Below, piece after piece: positions 24,463-33,824 of a stretch of DNA of 64,000 nt. The notes beneath the pieces were generated by a model that was given only the letters and a program-made list of their open reading frames with translations, was not told the origin of the DNA and did not search any database. This DNA comes from CATOSD01 sp034422735 (GTDB taxonomy: Bacteria; Chloroflexota; Dehalococcoidia; Lucifugimonadales; CATOSD01). Every line of letters begins with the position of its first letter. Position 1 is the stretch's first letter. The position numbers and the translations under genes were made by a program. The stretch covers positions 1-64,000 of the forward strand of contig DAOUJL010000039.1 in assembly GCA_034422735.1 (NCBI GenBank). The letters are read 5' to 3'.

Positions 24463-26436
24463 TTAGACGTCCAGGTTCTTGACCTCGAGCGCGTGGGTCT
24501 GGATGAAGTTGCGGCGCGGCGCAACCACATCGCCCATGAGCACCGAGAACACGTTGTCGGCATCGGCGGCGTCCGTGATAGACACCTGCAGCAGCGTGCG
24601 CTGTTCCGGGTCCATGGTGGTCTCCCAAAGCTGCTCGGCGTTCATTTCCCCCAGTCCCTTGTAACGCTGGATCGCGACGTTCCGCCGGCCTTTCAACTGT
24701 GTGAGAATGCCCTCGCGTTCGCCCTCGCTGTAGGCGTAGTGTTCCTGCCTGCCGCTGGCTATCTTGTACAGAGGCGGCTGGGCAATGTAAAGGTGACCGT
24801 GGTTGATGAGCGGCTCCATGTGCCGGAAGAAAAAGGTCAACAGCAGCGTCCTGATATGAGAGCCGTCCACGTCGGCGTCTGTCATGATGATGATGCGGTG
24901 GTAGCGCAGCTTGGCGAGATTGATGTCGTCGTCCAGTCCCACGCCTATGGCGGTGATCATGGCCCTGATGGCGTCGTGGCTCAGCATCTTGTCCGCGCGC
25001 GCCTTCTCTACGTTCAGGATCTTGCCCCACAGAGGTAGCACGGCTTGCGTCCTGCGGTCCCGGCCCATCTTCGCGGTGCCGCCGGCGGAGTCGCCCTCCA
25101 CGAGGTAGAGCTCGCACAGTTCGGGATTCTTCTCCGAGCAGTCGGCCAGTTTGCCGGGCAGGCCGCCGCCCTCCATGGCGTTCTTGCGGATGATGAGGTC
25201 GCGCGCCTTTCGCGCCGCCTCGCGCGCGCGCTGGGCGGTCAAACACTTTTCGATGATTCGGCGGGCGTCCTGCGGATGGTCTTCCAGGTAGTACTGCACC
25301 GCCTCGGCCACCACGCTTTCGACCTGGTTTCGCACCTCGGGGTTGCCGAGCTTGGTCTTAGTCTGTCCCTCGAACTGCGGGTCGGTGAGCTTGACCCCCA
25401 CCACGGCGGTCAGCCCCTCGCGTGTCTCCTCTCCCGCCAGGTTCGATTCGTTTTCCTTGATCAGATTCTGCTTGCGTCCGTAGTCATTGAGTACGCGGGT
25501 CAGCGCCGAGCGGAAGCCGGTCAGGTGCGAGCCGCCGTCTACGGTGTTGATGCAGTTGGCGAACGAGTGGACGAACTCGGTGAAGCTGTCGTTGTACTGG
25601 AGAGCGGCCTCGACAATGGTCCCGTCAACCTGCCTCTCCACGTAGATCGGGTCCTTGTGCAGAACATCGCGGCTCTGGTTCAGATTGCGCACGAAGCTGG
25701 ACATGCCGCCTTCGAAGTAGTAGGTCACCTCGTTCTTGGGCCACCTGTCAGGGTCGAAGTCGCTGCGGAAGTGTATCTCGAGGCCCTTGTTGAGATATGC
25801 CATCTCCTTGAAGCGTTGGGCCAGCGTGGAGAACTCGAAGTGGATTAGCTCGAAAATGTCGGCGTCTGCCGCGAAGGTAACACACGTGCCGGTGCGGTCG
25901 CGTTCGCCATTGCGCAGGTCGCGAGAGGAAAGATCGGTCATGCGCTCGCCACGGCAGAACTCCTGGCTGAACACCTTGCCGTCTCTGTACACTTCCACTG
26001 TGAGCCGGGTAGACAAGGCGTTGACGACCGAAGCGCCAACCCCGTGAAGGCCACCGGACACGGCGTAGGCCTTGCCGCCAAACTTGCCGCCGGCGTGAAG
26101 AGTGGTCATCACGGTTTCGACCGCCGATATGCCGGTCGCCGGGTGAATGTCGACGGGAATGCCGCGCCCATCGTCCTCGATGCGTACCTCGCCGTCGGGG
26201 GAGATATGGATGTCGACACGAGAGCAGAATCCAGCCATAAACTCGTCGACGCTGTTGTCCACAACCTCGTAGATCAGGTGGTGCAGGCCGCGCTGGTCGG
26301 TGCTGCCAATGTACATCCCGGGACGGCGCCTGACGGCCTCCATGCCGCCGAGAACCTGGATGTCGCTTGCCGTGTACCAACTGGACGCGCCGTCGGCGCC
26401 GTTGTTGTTGGCGCCGTTACGGTGTTCATTTGCCAT
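24463..26436 (-). CDS. gyrB: DNA gyrase subunit B
   Basis: GyrB provides the ATPase and part of the cleavage-religation core. ATG 26436 follows GGAG. GHKL motifs: VDNSVDEFMAG, EDDGRGIPVD and GGLHGVGASVVNAL. TOPRIM motifs: LYLVEGDSAGG and IIIMTDADVDGSHI. The C-terminus has QRYKGLGEMNAEQLWETTMDP. The 657 aa are full length and lack the Gram-negative insert. A ParE assignment is less likely but not excluded. It is not next to recF or gyrA here. Confidence 0.95.
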   Translation of the reverse strand: MANEHRNGANNNGADGASSWYTASDIQVLGGMEAVRRRPGMYIGSTDQRGLHHLIYEVVDNSVDEFMAGFCSRVDIHISPDGEVRIEDDGRGIPVDIHPATGISAVETVMTTLHAGGKFGGKAYAVSGGLHGVGASVVNALSTRLTVEVYRDGKVFSQEFCRGERMTDLSSRDLRNGERDRTGTCVTFAADADIFELIHFEFSTLAQRFKEMAYLNKGLEIHFRSDFDPDRWPKNEVTYYFEGGMSSFVRNLNQSRDVLHKDPIYVERQVDGTIVEAALQYNDSFTEFVHSFANCINTVDGGSHLTGFRSALTRVLNDYGRKQNLIKENESNLAGEETREGLTAVVGVKLTDPQFEGQTKTKLGNPEVRNQVESVVAEAVQYYLEDHPQDARRIIEKCLTAQRAREAARKARDLIIRKNAMEGGGLPGKLADCSEKNPELCELYLVEGDSAGGTAKMGRDRRTQAVLPLWGKILNVEKARADKMLSHDAIRAMITAIGVGLDDDINLAKLRYHRIIIMTDADVDGSHIRTLLLTFFFRHMEPLINHGHLYIAQPPLYKIASGRQEHYAYSEGEREGILTQLKGRRNVAIQRYKGLGEMNAEQLWETTMDPEQRTLLQVSITDAADADNVFSVLMGDVVAPRRNFIQTHALEVKNLDV

Positions 26437-26659
26437 AGGGAGCTCCTGGCATGCCTCCGGCCGCAACTCTCATCCCTTGCCGTCGGCTGTTACATCGGGA
26501 ACGCCGGCCTCGTTGAAGGCCGCGCAGCGAGAAACTAATGTTCTTTATTCATTCCGTTGCTAAGGATAGGACGGTAGTATGAATATCGGTAGAGAGGGGC
26601 TGGAAACGTGGTCCAGCGGGCGGATGACAGCGGCTTGAATGTGCCGCTCCAGAAACCCA

Positions 26660-26688
26660 ATTGTATCATCAACATAGGCCCAATTCAA
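26660..26688 (-). promoter_or_regulatory. Sigma-70 promoter toward gyrB
   Basis: On the minus strand: -35 TTGAAT (26688-26683), 17-nt spacer, -10 TACAAT (26665-26660) preceded by TGA, an extended -10. Confidence 0.6.
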
Positions 26689-26990
26689 TGAAATTCGCGC
26701 CAGTGCCGGAAGGGTTCCGCACCATTGCCATGCGACGCATCGCAAATGCGCAGGGAGGCGTCCGCTACACCGCACTTGCCCACTCTGACTTTGACGCTAC
26801 CTGCCAGAACAGGGACACTGCAACGTGTTTTTGGGTCTCTTTTTTGGCAAAATCGCCAGGCTGTTCGAGCCGGGCAGGGGTTGCGACGCGCCTGTCTCTC
26901 AGGGCGCGGCCCATTCTTGATTGCGTCTCAGCGTCCGTGGGCGGCTGCTGGGACGGGCAAAATTGAAGTCTACTGGTCCCTTAAAGCTAT

Positions 26991-27019
26991 TTTCAAGTTA
27001 GTCAAAAACGTCGTATAAT
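26991..27019 (+). promoter_or_regulatory. Promoter toward the plsY-like gene
   Basis: A perfect -10 TATAAT (27014-27019) has a weak -35 TTTCAA (26991-26996) at 17 nt. It places the transcript start near 27026, upstream of the TTG start at 27098. Confidence 0.55.
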
Positions 27020-27097
27020 TTGGGGGCGCCACTTCCGCGCGAGCAGCGAGTGGACGCCCGTCTCTCAAGCACTACCAAAGAGGGAGCGACACGCGCA

Positions 27098-27778
27098 TTG
27101 AACTTCGATCCGTTCTACACGACTGTGCCGGTCCTGCTGCTTGCGACGGTGATTGGCTACCTGCTCGGCGCACTGCCCATCGCTGACAGGGTGAGCCGGC
27201 GCCGCGGCGTCGATATCTTCTCGGCGGGGACGGGCCTCGCCGGTGCGACCAACGTGCGGCGGCAGGTGGGTAAGCTTCCGAGCGCCATCGTGGTGCTGGG
27301 CGACTTCGCGAAGGGGGCGCTCGCCGTGATGGCGGCCGACCTGCTGGGCGTAGAAAAGAGCAGCGTCTGGATTCTGTTGCCGGCGGCGGCGACCATAATC
27401 GGCCACTGGAAATCGGTGTTCACCGGATTTCGCGGCGGCGACGCGCTGGTCACGCTCGGCGGCGTCATAATCGCGCTGTTCCCCCTCCAGGGCTTTATCA
27501 GCGTGGCCGTCGCTGTCGCGATAGCGCTGGCCGCGCAGAGGCTGCCGTTCTCTTCGCTTCTCAACATCGTCTTCGGCTACCTCACGCTCGCTATCATCAA
27601 CTACAATTACTTCGTCCCGCTCGGGCATCCTGAGCTGACCCTGGGCGTGGGCGGCCTGTGCGCAATGGTCCTGGCCTACGCTATACGCGGCCACGTGGGC
27701 CGGCGCAGGCTGGACGACGACTGGGAAGAATGCGAAGACGCGGGCGCGGCGAACAACCAGCCCGAGAGCCAGAGCTGA
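27098..27778 (+). CDS. Divergent PlsY-like glycerol-3-phosphate acyltransferase family membrane protein
   Basis: PlsY transfers acyl from acyl-phosphate to glycerol-3-phosphate at the membrane. I chose TTG 27098 (GGGAG upstream; earlier codons precede or abut the promoter). About five to six TM segments are visible. Motif 1 is partly kept (SAGTGLAGATN, where canonical is SGNPGATN) and motif 2 is altered (GHWKSVFTGFRGGDALVT, where canonical has FKGGKGVAT). The C-terminal motif 3 is absent. The fold is clear but activity is uncertain. At 226 aa it has a charged tail. Confidence 0.75.
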   Translation: MNFDPFYTTVPVLLLATVIGYLLGALPIADRVSRRRGVDIFSAGTGLAGATNVRRQVGKLPSAIVVLGDFAKGALAVMAADLLGVEKSSVWILLPAAATIIGHWKSVFTGFRGGDALVTLGGVIIALFPLQGFISVAVAVAIALAAQRLPFSSLLNIVFGYLTLAIINYNYFVPLGHPELTLGVGGLCAMVLAYAIRGHVGRRRLDDDWEECEDAGAANNQPESQS

Positions 27779-27789
27779 CCCGGCGGGTC

Positions 27790-28746
27790 CTAGCCTCCGT
27801 CCTCTGACGACAGCTCCTCCCGCGAAAGCAGCAGCAGGTCGAGCAGGTTGCGGTTCACCAGGAACACCGTGTTGCGCACGGGGGTCTTCACGTAGTAGGA
27901 CAGGTCGTCGCGCTCGAGCACCCTGATGCGCGTGGTGGGGTTGGTCGCTCCACTACTGGTGACAATTCTCACGGACGCGGCGGGGTTATCGAACCGCAGC
28001 CCTTCGGCCTCCTCGGCGGTGGCGAACCCCTCCGCGAACAGCAGTTCGACGACCCGCAGCACGGAGTCGACCAGCGCCAGATCCGCGGGCACCTCCCCGG
28101 ATTCGTCGCGCACCACCCAGTCGGCGCCGGTGAACGTGAGGTCGAACCGCTCGTCCGCATACTCGAAGGTCAAGGTCTCGATCTCGGACCTGGGGATGTT
28201 CAGTATCACGGGGTCGAGCCAGCCATCGGGCAGGGAGTCGAAAATGTCGCCGGCCGAAATCGGGCTTGGACAGGGTATGCCGTACACCTCGTCGTTGCCG
28301 AAGCGCCGCACGTAGCAGAGGCCTACGTCCGGGCTCCAGGTGCCTACCAGCAGCTTCTCCTGCTCGAAATCGCCCAGGAAGAACGACACCACGGTGGCGT
28401 TGTCGTCGGCAACGCCCATGCGCGCGTGGTTATCGGGGTTCATGGCAATGAGTTGCGCAATGTTCTCGATGTCGGACACGGCCTGCCACAGTGCTTCGAG
28501 CTTGGGCTGGAACACATCCTGGCCGTTGACTTTCCAGGGCGCCCCCTCGCCGCGCCGCTTCAGCGTCGCCTCCAAGCCGTCCTGCGGCGTGGAGATTCTC
28601 ACCTCGTTTATCACATCCTGGGATATGGGCAGCAGACCCGATAGCACCACTTCCTCCGGCTCGGACGTAACGACGCGCACGACGAGGCCCGCGACCGCGA
28701 TCGCGACGAGAAGGGCCAGCACCGCGATCAACTGCCTGCTATTCAT
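27790..28746 (-). CDS. DUF4340-domain protein
   Basis: An N-terminal TM anchor (residues 5-26) is followed by an extracytoplasmic beta-rich region typical of DUF4340 (PWKVNGQDVFQPKLEALWQAVSDI, then ADERFDLTFTGADWVV). The 318-aa product has no catalytic motif. It overlaps the GldFG-like gene by 8 nt, completing the ATPase-permease/GldG-DUF4340 unit. In this arrangement it is presumed a periplasm-side accessory of the transporter. Confidence 0.82.
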   Translation of the reverse strand: MNSRQLIAVLALLVAIAVAGLVVRVVTSEPEEVVLSGLLPISQDVINEVRISTPQDGLEATLKRRGEGAPWKVNGQDVFQPKLEALWQAVSDIENIAQLIAMNPDNHARMGVADDNATVVSFFLGDFEQEKLLVGTWSPDVGLCYVRRFGNDEVYGIPCPSPISAGDIFDSLPDGWLDPVILNIPRSEIETLTFEYADERFDLTFTGADWVVRDESGEVPADLALVDSVLRVVELLFAEGFATAEEAEGLRFDNPAASVRIVTSSGATNPTTRIRVLERDDLSYYVKTPVRNTVFLVNRNLLDLLLLSREELSSEDGG

Positions 28747-30985
28747 CGTCCCACGTCCTTTGGGAGATGTTTCTGCGCCGCAGGAACTGGGCCAACCCGA
28801 TCACGATGAACAGCACGGGCACGCCGGCGACGTTGGCGTATTGCACCACGTTGCGGTGGAGATCGGAGCTGTACAGTAGCTGGCGCGAGGTGATGACTTT
28901 GGAGCGGAGATCCGCCAGGATGTCCTCCTGGGCCAGCCAGTCCACCAGGTTCAGCGCCAGGCCGAGGTTCTCCTGGTACCGGGAGGATACCGTGTCGCCT
29001 ATCCAGTCGGAGTCGCCCAGCACCACCAGTCGCATCTCGCCGGCCGGGGCCGGTCGGGTGACGGCGACTCCCATCTGGGCGCGGAACAGGTCGCCCGGCG
29101 AGACTGTCGCGAGCGCCTGCGAGTTGGGGCTGACGTCCGGGCTGTTGCGGTAGTTCAGGTCTATGGCGCCAGAGTCCGATGTCTCGAGCAGCAGGATACG
29201 CTCGTGGGGCCAGTCGGTGAGGAAGCCAACACTGCTCGCCCAGGGGAGCACGACGGACTCCACGTCTCCCGCTACTTTCGAGTCCACGGTTTTGACACGC
29301 ATCCAGTACGGGAACGGGATGGCGACGGTTCCAACCTGCGTGCCGAACGACAGCGTTTCGTGAGAGCGGACGTCGAAGGCGATATCGTCCTCGACTATCA
29401 TGCCGTAGCCCTCCACGAAGTCCACGAAGCTGTTGCGGTTTGGGAGGGCCGCCAACCTATCCTGGTCGATGTCCACTGGATCGAGCAGAAGCATCGCCTT
29501 GCCGCCGCCGTCCAGGTAGGCGGCGAGGGCCGCGCGCTCGGGGTCAGCGATCTGCTCCGTGGGACCGGCTACTATGAGCACGTCGGTCCCGTTCAGATCG
29601 AGAGCGCCGTTCTCCGAAGGCTCCACCACGGAGACGTCGTACTGCTGCGCCAGAACTCCTCCCAGGGTCTGCATCCCGTTGGCGGGGGTCTTCTCACCGT
29701 GGCCGGACAGGAACCTCACGCTCTTGCGCTGCTGCTTGATCATGGCGAAAGTCAGGCTTGCGATGCGGTACTCGAACCCGTCCACCGTGCCGATGAAGGG
29801 CACCACCTTGCGCCTGTCGGCGTAGGTCATAGAGAGGCCCAGGTAGCCGGTCTTTATCTGAAGCTCGCCCTGGCTCTGCACGTTGAACTGCATCTGGGGC
29901 ACGCCGACGAGCTGCGCCTTGCGCGCCGCTGCGGCGCCAGCCTCGTTGTCCGGGTCGCTGCTCGGGTACTTGCGCACGATGCGCACCAGGCCTCCGGACG
30001 AAGCGGCGAGGTCGTCCAGGAAGTCGTTGACGTCCCTGGCCACTATGGCCACGTTGGCGGGCGGGTCCTTTGACTGGAAAAGCTCGATGGTCAACAGGTC
30101 GTCCAGCTCGCCGAGAATGTCCTTGGTGGCGGGGCTGAGGGTGAACAGCTTGTCCTCGGTGAGGTCCAGCCTGCCGCCTATGCTGGAGCCGAACCAGCCC
30201 ACCAGCAGGCTGAGCACTATGAGCGCGGCGACGCCCACCTGAAGGTTACGGTACTGGGGAGACTGGTGGCTCAGGCTCTTGCCCCGGATCATCAGGTAGG
30301 TGGCGCTGAGCATTGTGGAGACGAGGGCGACGAAATAGATCACGTCGCGCAGGTCGATTACGCCGCGCGCGATGCTGTCGAAGTGCGTCGCCGGGCTGAG
30401 CGTCTGGAGCGGGCCGGACGCCCCGGCTGGCAGGCCGTCGGCCACCTGGTCGAGGCCCACCAGCAGCAAGGCGCCGATGAACAGCAGACCGAGGATGAAG
30501 GCGATCACCTGGTTGCGCGTGAGGCTGGAGGTGAACAGGCCGATGGAGACGAACGCCGCGGCGAGGAACAGGCTTCCCACGTACTGCGCGGCCACCGCTC
30601 CGGGGTCTACGTTGCCAGCGGTCGACAGGGCGATGGGTATGCCAACAGTGGACAGGATTAGCACGGACACGAATATGATGCCGGTGAGGAACTTGGCGAT
30701 CAGCACGACCCAGCCCTGGATGGGCTGGGTGAGCAGAATCTCCAGCGTGCCGTCGCGCTGCTCCTCCGCCAGCAGCCGCATAGTGGACGCCGGCACGAAG
30801 ATCATGAGAAGCCAGGGCAGCGCGGTGAAGAGGCTCTGGGTGGAAGCCTCGGTGGAGGTGCCGAACGGCGTGAAGAAGTAGAGGAACGAGACGACCGCGC
30901 AGAACACCACCAGGAGTATGTATCCCGTGGGCTGGTCGAGGTAGCCTCGCAGGTCCTTGCGTATGAGCGCGATAAGGGAACGCAT
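28739..30985 (-). CDS. Fused ABC-2 permease and GldG-like protein
   Basis: Residues 1-250 form an ABC-2 permease with six TM helices (starting LIALIRKDLRGYLDQPTGYILL). After a further TM (about 252-270), residues about 275-710 match GldG/DUF4350-type extracytoplasmic domains (LTEDKLFTLSPATKDIL, VRFLSGHGEKTP, LLLLDPVDID), with a final TM at the C-terminus. GldF and GldG are separate proteins in Bacteroidota; here they are one 748-aa chain. It is encoded 10 nt downstream of its ATPase. The substrate is unknown, and gliding is not implied. Confidence 0.88.
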   Translation of the reverse strand: MRSLIALIRKDLRGYLDQPTGYILLVVFCAVVSFLYFFTPFGTSTEASTQSLFTALPWLLMIFVPASTMRLLAEEQRDGTLEILLTQPIQGWVVLIAKFLTGIIFVSVLILSTVGIPIALSTAGNVDPGAVAAQYVGSLFLAAAFVSIGLFTSSLTRNQVIAFILGLLFIGALLLVGLDQVADGLPAGASGPLQTLSPATHFDSIARGVIDLRDVIYFVALVSTMLSATYLMIRGKSLSHQSPQYRNLQVGVAALIVLSLLVGWFGSSIGGRLDLTEDKLFTLSPATKDILGELDDLLTIELFQSKDPPANVAIVARDVNDFLDDLAASSGGLVRIVRKYPSSDPDNEAGAAAARKAQLVGVPQMQFNVQSQGELQIKTGYLGLSMTYADRRKVVPFIGTVDGFEYRIASLTFAMIKQQRKSVRFLSGHGEKTPANGMQTLGGVLAQQYDVSVVEPSENGALDLNGTDVLIVAGPTEQIADPERAALAAYLDGGGKAMLLLDPVDIDQDRLAALPNRNSFVDFVEGYGMIVEDDIAFDVRSHETLSFGTQVGTVAIPFPYWMRVKTVDSKVAGDVESVVLPWASSVGFLTDWPHERILLLETSDSGAIDLNYRNSPDVSPNSQALATVSPGDLFRAQMGVAVTRPAPAGEMRLVVLGDSDWIGDTVSSRYQENLGLALNLVDWLAQEDILADLRSKVITSRQLLYSSDLHRNVVQYANVAGVPVLFIVIGLAQFLRRRNISQRTWDDE

Positions 30986-30995
30986 TCGCCCTACT

Positions 30996-31985
30996 CTACG
31001 CGTCCTCTGAGTCCTCGCCGCCGCCCTCGGCCGTCAGGGAGTGGAACACGTCCTCGAGGCGAGCCCGGTCCTCGTGGAGCTCCCACAGCACCCAGTCCCG
31101 CTCCTTTGCCAGAGCGAAAATCTGGGGGCGCAGATCCTCTTCGCCCGCCACTGAGACGACGTAGCGCTTGCGGCCTTCCACGGGAGCCAGGCGGTCTACG
31201 TCCCCCACGTTGGGCAGGCGCTTGAGTCCGGTCTCGACCTCGTTGCCCTCGATCTCGACGTGGACCTGTCGCTGGCCCCTGGCGCGCACCAGCAGCTCTT
31301 CGACAGGACTGTCGGTGACGAGCTTGCCGCGGTTGATGAGCAGCACGCGCTCACACGTGGTCTCGACCTCCTGCATCACGTGGGTGCTGAGCAGCACGGT
31401 GCGCTCCTGGCCCAGCGAGCGAATCAGATCGCGAATGGTCAGGCGCTGGTTGGGGTCCAGACCCTCGGTGGGTTCGTCCATGATGAGAATGGACGGCCTG
31501 TGAAGGATGGCCTGGGCGAGCCCGACGCGCTGCCGGTAGCCCTTGGAAAGCTGGCTGATGGGCCGGTAGTAGTACTCCTGGAGGCCGGTCTCCTCGACGG
31601 TGCGGTCCATGTTGTCGCGGCGCTCGGCGCCGGTAAGGCCCCGGAGATCGGCGACGAAAGAGAGGTATTCCCGCACGAGCAGGTCGCCGTAGAGGGGGTT
31701 GTTCTCGGGCAGGTAGCCTATGCTCTGCCGGGTGAGCCTGTCCTGGGCCAGCGTGTCGACGCCGTCGATGAGAATCGACCCGGTGTCCTGGGTGTAGAAC
31801 GAGGTGAGCAGGCGCATGGTGGTGGACTTTCCGGCGCCGTTGGGGCCGAGAAATCCCACCACCTCGCCGGTGGCGATCTTGAACGTCAGGTCGTCGACGG
31901 CAGTGTGGGAGCCGAAGCTCTTGCTGACGCCGGTGGCCTCGATCGTGTAGCGGGCATCACCGTTCGAGCGTTCGTCTATAGCCAA
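30996..31985 (-). CDS. ABC transporter ATP-binding protein (GldA/CcmA type)
   Basis: Walker A is GPNGAGKST, the Q-loop lies in GYLPENNPLYGDLLV, the signature is LSKGYRQRVGLAQA, Walker B is ILIMDEPTEGLD, and the switch His is in STHVMQE. A C-terminal extension (about residues 235-329) is typical of ABC-2 export ATPases. TTG 31985 follows GAGG. It is the first gene of the ATPase-GldFG-DUF4340 operon, and groEL ends 31 nt or more upstream on the same strand. Confidence 0.93.
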   Translation of the reverse strand: MAIDERSNGDARYTIEATGVSKSFGSHTAVDDLTFKIATGEVVGFLGPNGAGKSTTMRLLTSFYTQDTGSILIDGVDTLAQDRLTRQSIGYLPENNPLYGDLLVREYLSFVADLRGLTGAERRDNMDRTVEETGLQEYYYRPISQLSKGYRQRVGLAQAILHRPSILIMDEPTEGLDPNQRLTIRDLIRSLGQERTVLLSTHVMQEVETTCERVLLINRGKLVTDSPVEELLVRARGQRQVHVEIEGNEVETGLKRLPNVGDVDRLAPVEGRKRYVVSVAGEEDLRPQIFALAKERDWVLWELHEDRARLEDVFHSLTAEGGGEDSEDA

Positions 31986-32021
31986 GCCTGACCTCTTCCT
32001 GGATGGTAGCCAGCGCGCGGG

Positions 32022-33623
32022 CTAGTCGTCGAACGGGGCGGGCAGCTTCATGGGGTTGAGCTCGGTGATGAGCGACTCGGTGGTCAGCACCATACCGGCC
32101 ACGCTCGCGGCGTTCTCCAGGGCCGAGCGGGCAACCTTTGCCGGGTCGATGATGCCCATCTCCAGCATGCTGCCGTAGCGCTCGGTCTCGGCGTCGAAAC
32201 CGTAGTCTCCGGAGCCTCCCTTGACGCCGCTGAGCACCACGTTTCCGCTGAGCCCGGCGTTGTCGACGAGGAGCACCAGGGGGGACTCCACGGCCCTAAG
32301 CAGAATGCCGACGCCCGTGGACTCGTCGCCCTCGGCCTCCAGTTTGGAGCCTGCGGCCTGCGCGGCGCGCACCAGCGAGGTGCCGCCGCCGGCGACTATG
32401 CCTTCCTCGATGGCCGCGCGGGTGGCCGCGAGCGCGTCCTCGAGCCGCTGGCGCTTCTCGCGGAGCTCGACCTCGGTGTAGGCGCCCACCTTGAGCACGG
32501 CCACGCCGCCGGAGAGCTTGGCCGCGCGCTCATCCAGCTTCTCGCGGTCGTAATCGGACGACGTGTCCTCGGCCTGCGACTTGAGCTGGGCGATGCGGGC
32601 GGCGATGGCGTCCTTGTCGCCGACGCCCTCTACGAAGGTGGTGTTGTCCTTGTCGGCGACTACCCTGCGGCAGCGGCCCAGGTCGGCCATCTCCGCCGAG
32701 TCGAGCTTGCGCCCGATGTCGGCGCTGATGACGTTAGCGCCGAAGAGCACGGCCATGTCTTCCAGGATGGCCTTGCGGCGCTCGCCGAAACCGGGGGCCT
32801 TGATCGCGAGGCAGTTGAGCGTGCCGCGCAGCTTGTTGACGACCAGGGTCGCCAGCGCCTCGCCCTCCACGTCCTCGGCGACGATGACCAGCGTGCGGCT
32901 GACTGCGGTGAGCTTCTCAAGCAGCGGAAGCAGGTCTGCCATGGAGGTTATCTTCTCAGAGGTGATGAGCACGTAGGGGTCTTCGAGCTCGGCGGCCATC
33001 TTGGTGGCGTCGGTGACGAAGTAGGGGGAGATGAAGCCGCGGTCGATCTGCATGCCCTCGACGTACTCGACCTCGTATCCGACTCCCTTGGACTCCTCGA
33101 CGGTGATGATTCCCTCGCTGCCGACGTCGTCGAGCACGTCGGCGAGTATCCGGCCCATCTCCTCGTCGTGGGCGGCGAGGACGGCGACCTGCTCTATTTG
33201 CTCCCTGCCATCCACGGGCCGGGCCATGGACTCGATCTCGGTCCTCATGGCGGCGACGGCTTTTTCGATGCCGCGCTTGAGGGCCAGGGGGTTGGCGCCG
33301 GCGGTAATGTTCTTGAAGCCCTCGCGCACGATGCTCTGGGCGAGAATGGTGGAGGTGGTGGTGCCATCGCCAACGGCGTCGTTGGTCTTGCTGGCCGCCT
33401 CCTTGAGGAGCTGGGCGCCCATGTTCTGGAACGGCTCCTTGAGCTCGATCTCCTTGGCGATGGTGACGCCGTCGCTGCACACCTGCGGCGGACCGAAGTC
33501 GTCGTCGAGGATGACGTTGCGGCCCTTAGGCCCCAGCGTGACGCCGACGGCCTTAGCGAGAACGTCGAACCCTTCCATTAGCTGGCTTCGGGCGTCCTGA
33601 CTGTACTGAAGCTGCTTAGCCAT
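32022..33623 (-). CDS. groEL: Chaperonin GroEL
   Basis: The 533-aa product shows the ATP-binding VTLGPKGRNVILDDDFG and VGDGTTTSTILA, and the hinge and intermediate motifs VAGGGTSLVRA and EEGIVAGGG. The chain ends in PMKLPAPFDD and lacks a GGM-rich tail. The Shine-Dalgarno is GGAGGGG before ATG 33623. No groES lies on either side and no CIRCE operator was seen upstream. A TAGAAT -10-like hexamer lies at 33687-33692 (minus) without a good -35. Confidence 0.96.
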   Translation of the reverse strand: MAKQLQYSQDARSQLMEGFDVLAKAVGVTLGPKGRNVILDDDFGPPQVCSDGVTIAKEIELKEPFQNMGAQLLKEAASKTNDAVGDGTTTSTILAQSIVREGFKNITAGANPLALKRGIEKAVAAMRTEIESMARPVDGREQIEQVAVLAAHDEEMGRILADVLDDVGSEGIITVEESKGVGYEVEYVEGMQIDRGFISPYFVTDATKMAAELEDPYVLITSEKITSMADLLPLLEKLTAVSRTLVIVAEDVEGEALATLVVNKLRGTLNCLAIKAPGFGERRKAILEDMAVLFGANVISADIGRKLDSAEMADLGRCRRVVADKDNTTFVEGVGDKDAIAARIAQLKSQAEDTSSDYDREKLDERAAKLSGGVAVLKVGAYTEVELREKRQRLEDALAATRAAIEEGIVAGGGTSLVRAAQAAGSKLEAEGDESTGVGILLRAVESPLVLLVDNAGLSGNVVLSGVKGGSGDYGFDAETERYGSMLEMGIIDPAKVARSALENAASVAGMVLTTESLITELNPMKLPAPFDD

Positions 33624-33824
33624 CTGTGAATCTACCCCTCCCAGGTCGTTTGTCAGGGCCGCTTGGGCGGCGCTGCTGCAGTTCGTATTCTACCACAAAG
33701 GCTTTCTCCAAGGTGGCGGCGGGCCACATGGATTTGCCAGGGGCCGGAGCGCGGCATGGGGGGCCTTGTCAGGTTCCCGGCTGCACTCGGAATGCGTGGA
33801 TCAGGGTCTTTGGGCGCGGCACTC

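Larger units (their letters stand above)
26437..27097. other. Divergent intergenic region between gyrB and plsY-like gene
   Basis: It contains a promoter toward gyrB at 26660-26688 and one toward the plsY-like gene at 26991-27019. The implied gyrB leader is about 215 nt. No gene or clear RNA structure was seen in the middle. Confidence 0.55.

Noticed and set aside
26437..27097. Possible riboswitch or structured RNA in the long gyrB leader
   Set aside because: No recognisable riboswitch core or strong conserved stem could be seen by eye.
27790..31985. Gliding motility system from GldA/F/G similarity
   Set aside because: Only the ABC-type module is present; no other gliding genes are in the window, and such modules occur widely without gliding.
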